Part shown: piece by piece, positions 46,064 through 53,726 of the stretch
How the letters are laid out: the number at the start of each line of letters is the position of its first letter
Position numbering within the stretch: the stretch's first letter is position 1
Origin: Terrabacter sp. Ter38
Lineage (GTDB): Bacteria; Actinomycetota; Actinomycetes; Actinomycetales; Dermatophilaceae
Reading direction: 5' to 3'
DNA length: 64,000 nucleotides
NCBI RefSeq assembly: GCF_024519435.1
Contig: NZ_JALJRZ010000001.1
Coordinates: forward strand, 310,001 to 374,000
Notes under the pieces: model-generated
What the model was told of the DNA's origin: nothing
Databases searched by the model: none
What the model saw: the letters and a program-made list of their open reading frames with translations, nothing else
Program-made: the position numbers and the translations under genes

Positions 46064-46813
46064 GTGCTCATCCTGCTCCCCCCGTCCGAGGGCAAGACCT
46101 CACCCCGGCGGGGGCGGTCGCTCGACCTCGGCAGCCTCTCGTTCCCCGAGCTGACACCACTGCGCGAGTCGGTCGTCGAGACGGTGGAGCGCCTGAGCGG
46201 CGAGCCCGACGCAGCGCGCGTCCTCGAGATCAACCCGAACCTCGTGGCCGACCTCGAGCGCAACACGCTCCTGCGCAGCGCCCCCACGGCGACCGCCTCG
46301 CACGTCTACACCGGCGTGCTCTACCAGGCCCTCGACGTCGACTCGCTCGACGCGGCCTCCAAGCGACGCGCCAACCGCTGGGTCGTCGTCGTGTCGGCCC
46401 TCTTCGGTGCGCTCCGGCTCGGTGACCGCGTGCCGGCCTACCGCGTCAACATCTGCAGCACCCTCCCGGGCATCGGCTACCTGTCGCACGAGTGGCGCCA
46501 GGAGCTGCCGTCGGCGCTCGACGCGGCGGTGAAGCCGCGCGAGCTCGTCGTCGACTGCCGGTCGAGCACGTATGCCGCCGTGTGGCGTCCCACGGGCGAG
46601 CGCGCCGAGCGCTGGGTGCACGTCACCGTCCCCGGCGCCTCGCACATGGCCAAGCACACCCGCGGCCTCGTGACGCGCGAGCTCGTGCAGGCCGTGGCGC
46701 CGGGCACGCCGCAGGCCCTGGCCGAGCGGCTCTCGGAGCGCTTCGACGTCGAGCTGACGCCCCCTCCGCGTCCGGGCCGTCCGTGGCAGCTGGCCACGAC
46801 CCCGAGGGCCTGA
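46064..46813 (+). CDS. yaaA: YaaA family (DUF328) peroxide stress protein
   Basis: A 249-residue protein. The pattern LILLPPSEGKTSP at the start and VVSALFGALRLGDRVPAYR in the middle are typical of YaaA. In E. coli YaaA lowers free iron and protects DNA from peroxide. GTG 46064 has a promoter-like TAGGCT seven bases upstream. It directly precedes the permease gene, one base apart, so they may be co-transcribed. Confidence 0.88.
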   Translation: MLILLPPSEGKTSPRRGRSLDLGSLSFPELTPLRESVVETVERLSGEPDAARVLEINPNLVADLERNTLLRSAPTATASHVYTGVLYQALDVDSLDAASKRRANRWVVVVSALFGALRLGDRVPAYRVNICSTLPGIGYLSHEWRQELPSALDAAVKPRELVVDCRSSTYAAVWRPTGERAERWVHVTVPGASHMAKHTRGLVTRELVQAVAPGTPQALAERLSERFDVELTPPPRPGRPWQLATTPRA

Positions 46814-46814
46814 C

Positions 46815-47906
46815 GTGCTCGACCTCAGCCTGCTCGTCGAGCGCGTGGCGCCGATCCTCGTCTTTCTCGTCGCGATCACCCTCCTGGCCGAGATCTGCGA
46901 CCTGTCGGGGCTCTTCGACGTCATGGCGCACCGCGCCGCGCGCGTCGCCAGGGGACGCGTGCTCGTGCTCTGGCTGCTCATCGTCGGGATCGCCGTCGTG
47001 TGCACCGTCGTGCTCAGCCTCGACACGACCGCGGTGCTGCTGACCCCCGTGGCCATCACCGTGGCCCGTCAGGTCGGCGCTCCCCCGCTGCCGTTCGCCA
47101 TGACGACGCTTTGGCTGGCCAACACGGCGTCCCTGCTCCTTCCCGTGTCCAACCTCACCAACCTGCTGGCCCTGCACCCGTTCGCGGCGCTCGGCGTCGG
47201 GACCTTGGGCTACATCAAGCTGATGGCCGTGCCGGCCGTCGTCGCGATCGTCGCGACCGTCGTGGTGCTCTGGCTGCTGCACCGGCGCGACCTCGGCAGC
47301 ACCTACGACACTCCACCGGCCGCCGAGCCGCACGACCGGGTGCTCATGCAGGTCGCCGGCGGGGTCTGCGTGCTCCTCGCCCCGGCGTTCGTCCTCGGCG
47401 TCCAGCCGGCCCTGGCGTCCGTGCCGGCCGCCCTCGTCCTGCTCGCCGCGACCTACTGGCGAGCGCCCGAGCTGCTGCGCCGGATCAAGATGCCGTGGCT
47501 CACGGTCATGGGCATCTGCATCCTCTTCGTCGTCATCGACGCCGCGCTGCGCCTGGGGCTCGAGGCGTGGCTGCGCACCATCGTCGGGCACGGCACCGGT
47601 ATCGGCGACCTCTTCAGGGTCAGCGGTCTCGGCGTGCTGACCTCCAACGGCATCAACAACCTGCCGGCCTACCTCGCGCTCGAGCCGACGGTCGCGGACG
47701 CGCCCTCCCGCCTGGCCGCCCTGCTCATCGGGGTCAACGCCGGGCCCATCATCACGATGTGGGGCTCGGTCGCGACGCTGCTCTGGGCCTCACGCTGCCG
47801 GTCCGCCGAACTCTCCGTCGACGTCGGTCGCATCGCGCGCACGGGCGCCCTGTGCGCGGTCACGGTCGTGACCGCCGCGACCCTGGCCCTGGCCGCCACC
47901 ACCTGA
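46815..47906 (+). CDS. ArsB/NhaD-like ion permease
   Basis: A 363-residue membrane protein with about ten helices. The ArsB/SLC13-type patterns are present: SLDTTAVLLTPVAITV, NTASLLLPVSNLTNLL and SNGINNLPAYLA with a second inverted half GVNAGPIITMWGSVATLLW. Families with this fold move arsenite, Na+/H+, citrate or similar ions. The substrate is unknown; there is no arsenic gene nearby. GTG 46815 starts one base after the yaaA stop. Confidence 0.85.
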   Translation: MLDLSLLVERVAPILVFLVAITLLAEICDLSGLFDVMAHRAARVARGRVLVLWLLIVGIAVVCTVVLSLDTTAVLLTPVAITVARQVGAPPLPFAMTTLWLANTASLLLPVSNLTNLLALHPFAALGVGTLGYIKLMAVPAVVAIVATVVVLWLLHRRDLGSTYDTPPAAEPHDRVLMQVAGGVCVLLAPAFVLGVQPALASVPAALVLLAATYWRAPELLRRIKMPWLTVMGICILFVVIDAALRLGLEAWLRTIVGHGTGIGDLFRVSGLGVLTSNGINNLPAYLALEPTVADAPSRLAALLIGVNAGPIITMWGSVATLLWASRCRSAELSVDVGRIARTGALCAVTVVTAATLALAATT

Positions 47907-48031
47907 GCGGCTCACCACCTGACCGGCTGACCGGGCCGACGGCATACGCCATGTCGTCGACCAGACACCCTCGGGCCGGGCGCACGCCGTACGCGGGGTG
48001 CGGCCGACCGCGGGGTGGGTCGACGCTGGAC

Positions 48032-49213
48032 TCAGCCGAGAGCGCGCCGGAGGTCGTCGACGAGGTCCCGGACGTCCTCGAGACCCACCGAGACCCGCAG
48101 CACGCCGTCGGTGATGCCCACCACGGCTCGCGCCTCGGGCGTCAGGCGGCGGTGCGTCGTCGTCGCGGGGTGCGTGATGAGCGACTTGGAGTCCCCGAGG
48201 TTGTTGGAGATGTCGATGACCTGCAGGGCGTTCATGAGCGCGAACGCCTCGTCCTTGCCCCCGTCGAGCTCGAAGGTCACGACGGTGCCCCCGGCGAGCA
48301 TCTGGCGCTTGGCCAGGTCGTGCTGGGGGTGCGACTCGAGGAAGGGGTGCACGACGCGCCGGACGCTCGGGTGGCCCTCGAGGAATCGCGCCACCTCGAG
48401 GGCGCTGTCGGCCATCCGCTCGACGCGCAGCGACATCGTCTCGAGCCCCTTGACGAGCACCCAGGCGTTGAAGGGCGACATCGACGGTCCCGTGTGCCGC
48501 ATGAGGTTCTGGACCGGCCCGTCGATGAACTCCTTGGGCCCGAGCACCGCGCCGCCCAAGGTGCGCCCCTGGCCGTCGATGTGCTTCGTGGCGGAGTAGA
48601 CGATGATGTCGGCCCCGAGGTCGAGCGGCTTGGAGAAGACCGGCGTGCCGAAGACGTTGTCGACGACGACCTTCGCGCCGGCGGCGTGGGCCAGCTCGGT
48701 CACGGCGGCGATGTCGACGAGCTCCTGCATCGGGTTGCTCGGTGTCTCGAAGAAGACGGCGGTCGTGGGCTCGGCGAGCGCCTCACGCCACTGGTCGAGG
48801 TCGGCGCCGTCGACGAAGACCGTCTCCACGCCCCAGCGCGGCAGGATCTCGTCGAGGATGACGAAGCACGACCCGAAGAGAGCCCGCGACGAGACGACGC
48901 GGTCGCCCTGGCCGAGGAGCGCGGCGAGCGCGACGAAGACGGCGGACATGCCCGACCCGGTGGCGAAGCACGCCTCGGCGCCCTCGATCTGGCGCAGTCG
49001 CTCCTCGAACATCGCCACGGTCGGGTTGCCGTAGCGGGAGTAGACGAAGCGGTCGACGTCACCCTTGAAGGCCGCCTCGGCGTCCTCCGCGGTGTCGTAG
49101 ACGAAGCCGGACGTCAGGTAGAGCGCCTCTGAGGTCTCCTCGAAACCACTGCGGGACAGGCCTCCCCGCACGGCAAGGGTGTCGGGGCGCCACTGCTGGC
49201 TCGCGTCGCTCAT
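48032..49213 (-). CDS. metZ: O-succinylhomoserine sulfhydrylase (MetZ-like)
   Basis: A 393-residue PLP enzyme of the Cys/Met metabolism family. PLP-binding Lys in SATKHIDGQG; conserved SRYGNPTV, ATGSGMSAV and the C-terminal SLGDSKSL-like region (NNLGDSKSLITHPA). It should make homocysteine from O-succinyl- or O-acetyl-homoserine and sulfide. MetZ is the likelier name than MetB because of the linked rhodanese gene, an arrangement common in actinobacteria. ATG 49213 overlaps the rhodanese stop (ATGA). Confidence 0.9.
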   Translation of the reverse strand: MSDASQQWRPDTLAVRGGLSRSGFEETSEALYLTSGFVYDTAEDAEAAFKGDVDRFVYSRYGNPTVAMFEERLRQIEGAEACFATGSGMSAVFVALAALLGQGDRVVSSRALFGSCFVILDEILPRWGVETVFVDGADLDQWREALAEPTTAVFFETPSNPMQELVDIAAVTELAHAAGAKVVVDNVFGTPVFSKPLDLGADIIVYSATKHIDGQGRTLGGAVLGPKEFIDGPVQNLMRHTGPSMSPFNAWVLVKGLETMSLRVERMADSALEVARFLEGHPSVRRVVHPFLESHPQHDLAKRQMLAGGTVVTFELDGGKDEAFALMNALQVIDISNNLGDSKSLITHPATTTHRRLTPEARAVVGITDGVLRVSVGLEDVRDLVDDLRRALG

Positions 49214-49623
49214 CCCTGCACCCACGGCAGCCCCGCGACCTTCCACCCGGACACCGCGCGGTGGCGCTGCTCGTCGTGCGGTCCCTCGAAGCCCTCGAGG
49301 ACGTTGTGCGATCGAGACCACCCGCTGCGCGCGGCCGCCTCGGCCGCGGCGACCGAGCGCACCCCGGATCGGCAGAGGAAGTAGACGGGAGCGTCCTTGG
49401 GCACGCCGGCGGCCTCGAGGTCGGCGGTGAACCGCTCGTTGACCGCGCCGTCGGGATAGGTCTGCCACTCCACGAGGACGACGTCCTTGCCGATCTCGCC
49501 GAGGTCGGGGAGCCCGACGTAGGACCACTCCGCCCTCGTGCGCACGTCGACGAGCGCCGCACCGGGCTCGTCGCGCAGGACCGTCCAGGCCTGCTCGGGG
49601 GTCACGTCACCGGCATAGCTCAT
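49210..49623 (-). CDS. Rhodanese-like sulfurtransferase
   Basis: A 137-residue single-domain rhodanese. The active-site Cys is C84 in YFLCRSGVRS; the CH2-like opening ALVDVRTRAEW is typical. It may carry sulfane sulfur for methionine synthesis, since it overlaps metZ by four bases. A GATATT -10-like hexamer lies six bases before the ATG at 49623. Confidence 0.9.
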   Translation of the reverse strand: MSYAGDVTPEQAWTVLRDEPGAALVDVRTRAEWSYVGLPDLGEIGKDVVLVEWQTYPDGAVNERFTADLEAAGVPKDAPVYFLCRSGVRSVAAAEAAARSGWSRSHNVLEGFEGPHDEQRHRAVSGWKVAGLPWVQG

Positions 49624-49647
49624 GCCCCGAATATCGCACAGCGTCCG

Positions 49648-50646
49648 TCAGGCGAGATGGTCGGTCCGATTGGTGAAAGCCACCGACGCGGACCCGTCCT
49701 CCCAGACCTCCACCGCGGTGAGGCTGCCTGCCGCCGTGGCCAGGGCCCAGAAGCGCCCGACCGGCGTGCCGAGCACGTCGCTGAGCACCGAGAGCACGCC
49801 TCGCCGGCTCGTCACCGCGACGACGGTGCCGCCGGTCGCGGCGAGCGAGTGGTATGCCGTCCGCACCCTCTCGTCGGCACCCTCGCCGGGTGCCTGGCCG
49901 GACCAGTCCCCCGACGTCTCCGCCTCGACGTCGAGGGCTGCACCGAGGTCGGCCGCCAGACGCGTCGCGAGCTCGTCGTCGGCGCCGACGACCCGCGTGC
50001 CCGCGACGACGAGGCGACGCACCGCCGTGACGATGCGAGGCGCTGCGCCTGCGTCGTGCGGCTCCTGGACGAGCAGGAGACGCAGCGGGCGGGCTCCGGG
50101 CGCGGGAGTGGACACCTCGGAGACGTCCTGAGCCACAGGCGATCCCGCGTCGGCCACCGAGTCTGTCCCGCCGTCAGCCTCGGCGATGACGACCCGGTGG
50201 ACGCTCTTGCCGTCCATCGCGTCGTTGCTGAGCGCGTCGGCGTCCTTGTTCTTCTCCCGCGGGATCCACTCGAAGTCGACGCTGCCACCGGCGTCGGAGA
50301 TCTCGGCGCACAGGTCCCGGGCCTCCAGCGCGAGACGGCGCATGTCCTCGTGCTTGATCTTCCAGCGCCCGGACATCTGCTCGACGACGAGCTTGGAGTC
50401 CATCTTGACGCGGACCGACGCCTTGGGGTCGAGGTCGAGCACGGCGCGCAGGCCGGCGAGCAGGCCGGAGTACTCGGCGACGTTGTTGCTGGCCTTGCCG
50501 AGCGGCTCGGCGAGCTCGACGAGGACCTGGCCGGTCGCGGGGTCGCGCACGAGGGCGCCGTAGCCGGCCACCCCCGGGTTGCCCCGGGACCCGCCGTCGG
50601 CCTCGATGACGAGCCGGCGTCCCGACCCGCGAGACGCAGCGGTCAC
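49648..50646 (-). CDS. RNase HI with degenerate phosphatase-like C-terminus
   Basis: A 332-residue fusion. The N-terminal RNase HI domain (about 1-140) is complete: IEADGGSRGNPG (first Asp), NNVAEYSG (Glu), MDSKLV (Asp) and DALSNDAMDG (last Asp). The C-terminal part (190-332) resembles the CobC/phosphoglycerate-mutase domain seen in mycobacterial RNase H fusions, judged by its ending FTNRTDHL and SLTAVEVWEDGS, but the RHG catalytic motif is missing (LLLVQEPHDAG in its place). So RNA/DNA hybrid cleavage is likely and acid phosphatase activity is not. GTG 50646 overlaps the upstream stop (GTGA). Confidence 0.88.
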   Translation of the reverse strand: MTAASRGSGRRLVIEADGGSRGNPGVAGYGALVRDPATGQVLVELAEPLGKASNNVAEYSGLLAGLRAVLDLDPKASVRVKMDSKLVVEQMSGRWKIKHEDMRRLALEARDLCAEISDAGGSVDFEWIPREKNKDADALSNDAMDGKSVHRVVIAEADGGTDSVADAGSPVAQDVSEVSTPAPGARPLRLLLVQEPHDAGAAPRIVTAVRRLVVAGTRVVGADDELATRLAADLGAALDVEAETSGDWSGQAPGEGADERVRTAYHSLAATGGTVVAVTSRRGVLSVLSDVLGTPVGRFWALATAAGSLTAVEVWEDGSASVAFTNRTDHLA

Positions 50647-51383
50647 AGACCGGACTCGCCCGTGCGGATCATGATGCGGCGGCACTCCTCGCACCGCACG
50701 ACCTCGTCCTCGGGGGCGTTGCGGATGCGGGAGAGGTCCACGTTGCCGAGCTCGAGCCGGCACCCGCCGCACCGGCGGTGGCGCAGCTCGGCGGCGGCCA
50801 TGCCACCGCTGCTCGCGCGGATCTTCTCGTAGAGGGCGATGAGCTCGTCACCGACGCCCGCGACGATGTCGGCGCGTCCGGAGGCGACCTTCTCAGCCTC
50901 GGCATCGAGCGTCGTCAGGGCCGCGGTGCGCTCGGACTCGAGGGTCTCGACACGTGCGGCGAGCTCGACGTGGCGCGCCTCGAGCTCGGCGACCCGGGCT
51001 GTGAGCGACTCCGACCGCTCCATGACCTCGAGCTCGACGTCCTCGAGCTCGGCCTGGCGGCGCGCCAACGACGTCAGCTCGTGCTGGAGCGCCTGGAGGT
51101 CCTTGGCGCTGCCCTGGCCGGCGTCGAGCCGGGCCTGGTTGCGGGCGGCCCGGTCACGCACGAGCTGGACGTCCTGGTCGGACTTCGTCAGCTCGCGCTG
51201 CACGTCCCCGGCAGCCGTGCGGGCGTTGACGATCTCCGTCTCGAGCGCGCCCAGCTCGCGCCGGGCCGCCTCGACCGCGGGGGTCTGCGGCAGTGTCGCC
51301 TTCGCGTGCGCGATCTGGTCGAGGCGCGTGTCGATGGCCTGCAGGTCGAGCAGGCGCCACTGGCGGGACGGGTCGGCTTTCAG
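50643..51383 (-). CDS. C4-type zinc-ribbon protein, probable CTG start
   Basis: A 246-residue protein with a long coiled coil (about 15-190) and a C-terminal zinc ribbon CGGC...CEEC. The family is DUF164-like and found across actinobacteria beside Nif3 and RNase H genes. There is no ATG or GTG where the family start should be: KADPSRQWRLLDLQAIDTRL begins after CTG at 51383, which overlaps the Nif3 stop as CTGA and has GGAGG six bases upstream. An upstream ATG at 51452 would lie deep inside Nif3 and add an Arg-rich lead. The CTG start is therefore preferred. Confidence 0.82.
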   Translation of the reverse strand: MKADPSRQWRLLDLQAIDTRLDQIAHAKATLPQTPAVEAARRELGALETEIVNARTAAGDVQRELTKSDQDVQLVRDRAARNQARLDAGQGSAKDLQALQHELTSLARRQAELEDVELEVMERSESLTARVAELEARHVELAARVETLESERTAALTTLDAEAEKVASGRADIVAGVGDELIALYEKIRASSGGMAAAELRHRRCGGCRLELGNVDLSRIRNAPEDEVVRCEECRRIMIRTGESGL

Positions 51384-52270
51384 GGCACACCTCCGGTTTC
51401 GGGAGCCGCGCGGTCGACCCGGGCGGCGTTCGCACCGACGACGAACGTCCACGGCTCGGTGCGGATGGCTGAGACTCTGGACTCGACCCTAGTCGCTCCG
51501 GGGACCTGTTCCAGCGCCGTCATCAGACGCTCGCGGCCGCTGGCGAGCCACAGCGACTCCGTCGCCCAGTGACCCGCGTCGATGAGGTAGGGCGGCCCGC
51601 CCCGCGCCTCTTCGCGCGCCTCGAGCACCGGATGGTGGCGCAGGTCGGCCGTGACGTACACGTCGGCGCCGCTCGCGCGCACCTCCTCGAAGCGGTCGTC
51701 GCCCGAGCCGCCCATGACCGCAACGGTCCTCACGTCCCCGTCGGGGTCGCCGCTGACCCGGATCCCCCCGGCCGTGTCGGGCAGGGCTGCGGCCACGGCG
51801 GCAGCGAAGTCAGCGAGGCTCACGGAGGTGGCGAGCTCGCCGACCCGACCGATCGCGTTCGCACCCTCGGTCGACAGGGGACGCTGGTCGATCAGCCCGA
51901 GGGCGTCGGCGAGCACCGTGGAGACCCCCGGGTCGGCGACGTCGGCGTTCGTGTGGCCCACCCAGAGTGCGACACCGGCGCGGACCAGGGCCGTCACCGA
52001 GGCGCCCTTGGCCGAGGACGTCGCGACGGAGTGAACCCCGCGCAGGAGCAGCGGGTGGTGCGTCACGAGCAGGTCGGCGCCCCACTCCCGCGCCTCGGCG
52101 ATGACCGCGAGCGTCGGGTCGAGGGCGAAGAGGACGCGGCGTACCGGCTGGTCGAGGTCGCCGACCACGAGGCCGACCCGGTCCCAGTCGGCCGCGCTCT
52201 CGAGGGGGTAGAGCGACTCGAGCGCCGCGACGACGTCACGGAGGCTGAGGGTCGGGGCGAGGTCGTCCAC
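51380..52270 (-). CDS. Nif3-like dinuclear metal protein
   Basis: A 296-residue protein of the Nif3/YqfO family. Metal-ligand motifs: THHPLLLRG, HTNADVADPG and VMGGSGDDRFEEV, with GHWATES near the end. In the family the dinuclear centre is known but the reaction is not well fixed (a GTP cyclohydrolase-like fold). GTG 52270 is the only good start; it lies two bases after the end of tRNA-Val, so the message begins after tRNA processing or from within it. It forms an operon with the zinc-ribbon and RNase H genes. Confidence 0.9.
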   Translation of the reverse strand: MDDLAPTLSLRDVVAALESLYPLESAADWDRVGLVVGDLDQPVRRVLFALDPTLAVIAEAREWGADLLVTHHPLLLRGVHSVATSSAKGASVTALVRAGVALWVGHTNADVADPGVSTVLADALGLIDQRPLSTEGANAIGRVGELATSVSLADFAAAVAAALPDTAGGIRVSGDPDGDVRTVAVMGGSGDDRFEEVRASGADVYVTADLRHHPVLEAREEARGGPPYLIDAGHWATESLWLASGRERLMTALEQVPGATRVESRVSAIRTEPWTFVVGANAARVDRAAPETGGVP

Positions 52271-52271
52271 G

Positions 52272-52344
52272 TGGGCCCGGCCGGGCTCGAACCGACGACA
52301 CCCGCGGTGTAAACGCGGTGCTCTACCAACTGAGCTACAGGCCC
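52272..52344 (-). tRNA. tRNA-Val (anticodon TAC)
   Basis: A full cloverleaf: acceptor GGGCCTG/CGGGCCC, D-loop AGCTCAGTTGGTAGAGC, anticodon stem CCGCG/CGCGG around TTTACAC, so anticodon TAC (valine), and TGG-style arm GGTTCGAGCC. The discriminator is A at 52272. CCA is not encoded: CGT follows, so the CCA must be added afterwards. The Nif3 start codon is two bases away. Confidence 0.95.
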
Positions 52345-52389
52345 TCACGTGCCCGGCGGTGACACGTGGGGCTCACCGGCAGGCGGCGG

Positions 52390-52917
52390 TCAGCCTACGG
52401 CATCGGACCGGGCAGCGCGGAGCGCCGCGAGCGCCGCGCGGTAGGCCACGAAGTCGCGTCCCTGACCGATGCCCCGCACCTCGGTCCAGACGATGTGTCC
52501 CGTGCGGTCGACGAGGAACGTGCCCCGCAGCGCGAAGCCGTCCTCGTCGTTCAGGATGCCGTAACGCCGCGCCACCTCGCCGTGGGGCCAGAAGTCGGAC
52601 AGGAGCGGGAAGAAGTGCCCCTCGGCGTCGGCCCACGCGCGCAGCGTGTACATGGAGTCGCACGAGATGGCGAAGACCTGGATGTCGTCGTCCTGGAAGT
52701 CCTCGAGCCCGTCGCGGATCTCGCGCAGCTCGCCGCGGCAGATGCCCGAGAACGCAGCCGGGTAGAAGACGACGACGGCGTTCTTGACGTCGCGAACGGC
52801 AGAGAGGCTGACGTCGACGCCGTACTGGTCGACGAGGGTGAAGTCGGGCGCCAGAGCGCCGACGCCCAGCGGGGCAGACGCCTGGACCGGGGACTCGGTC
52901 GGGTGCGCGTTCGTCAT
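52390..52917 (-). CDS. AhpE-like peroxiredoxin
   Basis: A 175-residue thiol peroxidase. The peroxidatic Cys is C60 in FYPAAFSGICRGEL, as in mycobacterial AhpE; C86 (AISCDS) is a possible partner for a disulfide. It also has the AhpE block PLLSDFWPHGEVARRYGI. It detoxifies peroxides and peroxynitrite in the cytoplasm. A CACACT -10-like hexamer lies seven bases before the ATG. It is next to the DUF3052 and aceE genes, an order common in actinobacteria. Confidence 0.92.
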   Translation of the reverse strand: MTNAHPTESPVQASAPLGVGALAPDFTLVDQYGVDVSLSAVRDVKNAVVVFYPAAFSGICRGELREIRDGLEDFQDDDIQVFAISCDSMYTLRAWADAEGHFFPLLSDFWPHGEVARRYGILNDEDGFALRGTFLVDRTGHIVWTEVRGIGQGRDFVAYRAALAALRAARSDAVG

Positions 52918-53015
52918 GGCGGCAAGTGTGACACCACTGCCAGAGTGTCGCCGCCACCCTCGACAGCGGGACGCCCCGGACCGTCGGACCCGTCCGGACG
53001 GACGTCAGTCGTGGG

Positions 53016-53432
53016 TCAGCGGCGCGGACCCTTCGGGGGCATGAGTCGGGTGGCCGCCCAGTCGGCAGCGACGTTGACCTGTCCGCCGGTCGTCAGGCCC
53101 GCGGTGGACGCGGCCTCCTCGACCTCGCTCGCGTCGACGTGGCCGGCCCGTCCGGACTTCGGCGTCAGCAGCACGATGAAGCCCTGGTCGAAGAGCTTCG
53201 TCAGCCCGTCGACCATGAGGTCGACGAGGTCGTCGTCGCCGTCGCGGTACCAGATCAGCACCCCGTCCGCGCCGTCGTTGAAGTCCTCGTCCTCGAGCTC
53301 GGTCCCGATGGCGTCCTCGAGCTCGAACCGCAGGTCGTCGTCGACGTCGTCGTCATAGCCGAACTCCTGGATGACCTGCCCCTTGGCAAATCCGAGCTTG
53401 CTGAAGGACGCCGCTCCCGCGGTCTCGCTCAC
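53016..53432 (-). CDS. DUF3052 protein
   Basis: A 138-residue acidic protein of the DUF3052 family. It starts [20 protein letters not shown], has [18 protein letters not shown] and [19 protein letters not shown], and ends near [17 protein letters not shown]. The family is widespread next to aceE in actinobacteria but has no known function. GTG 53432 is preceded by AAAGGA. It is divergent from aceE. Confidence 0.9.
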   Translation of the reverse strand: MSETAGAASFSKLGFAKGQVIQEFGYDDDVDDDLRFELEDAIGTELEDEDFNDGADGVLIWYRDGDDDLVDLMVDGLTKLFDQGFIVLLTPKSGRAGHVDASEVEEAASTAGLTTGGQVNVAADWAATRLMPPKGPRR

Positions 53433-53726
53433 TGTCACCGGTCCTTTCGATCGTTCGCACCTCGTGTCGTGGCATGGGTGCCACGACATCAGTGCACTGG
53501 CTCCGACGCTATCGCGCAAGCCCGACCCGGTGGGTGCGCAACGCGCATGCCGCGCCCGAGGGAGCACACGGCATACCACCGGCTGGGACGGCGGGGTCGC
53601 CGAAGCGGCCGTCCCGGGGCTGGACCCGAGTGTGACGGCCACCACGGTTTGGTAGAGGATGGGTGGGTGCAGCGCCGTGGCCGACCGGCCGCGGGCGCCG
53701 CCTCGCGACGAGAAAGGACCCACGAC

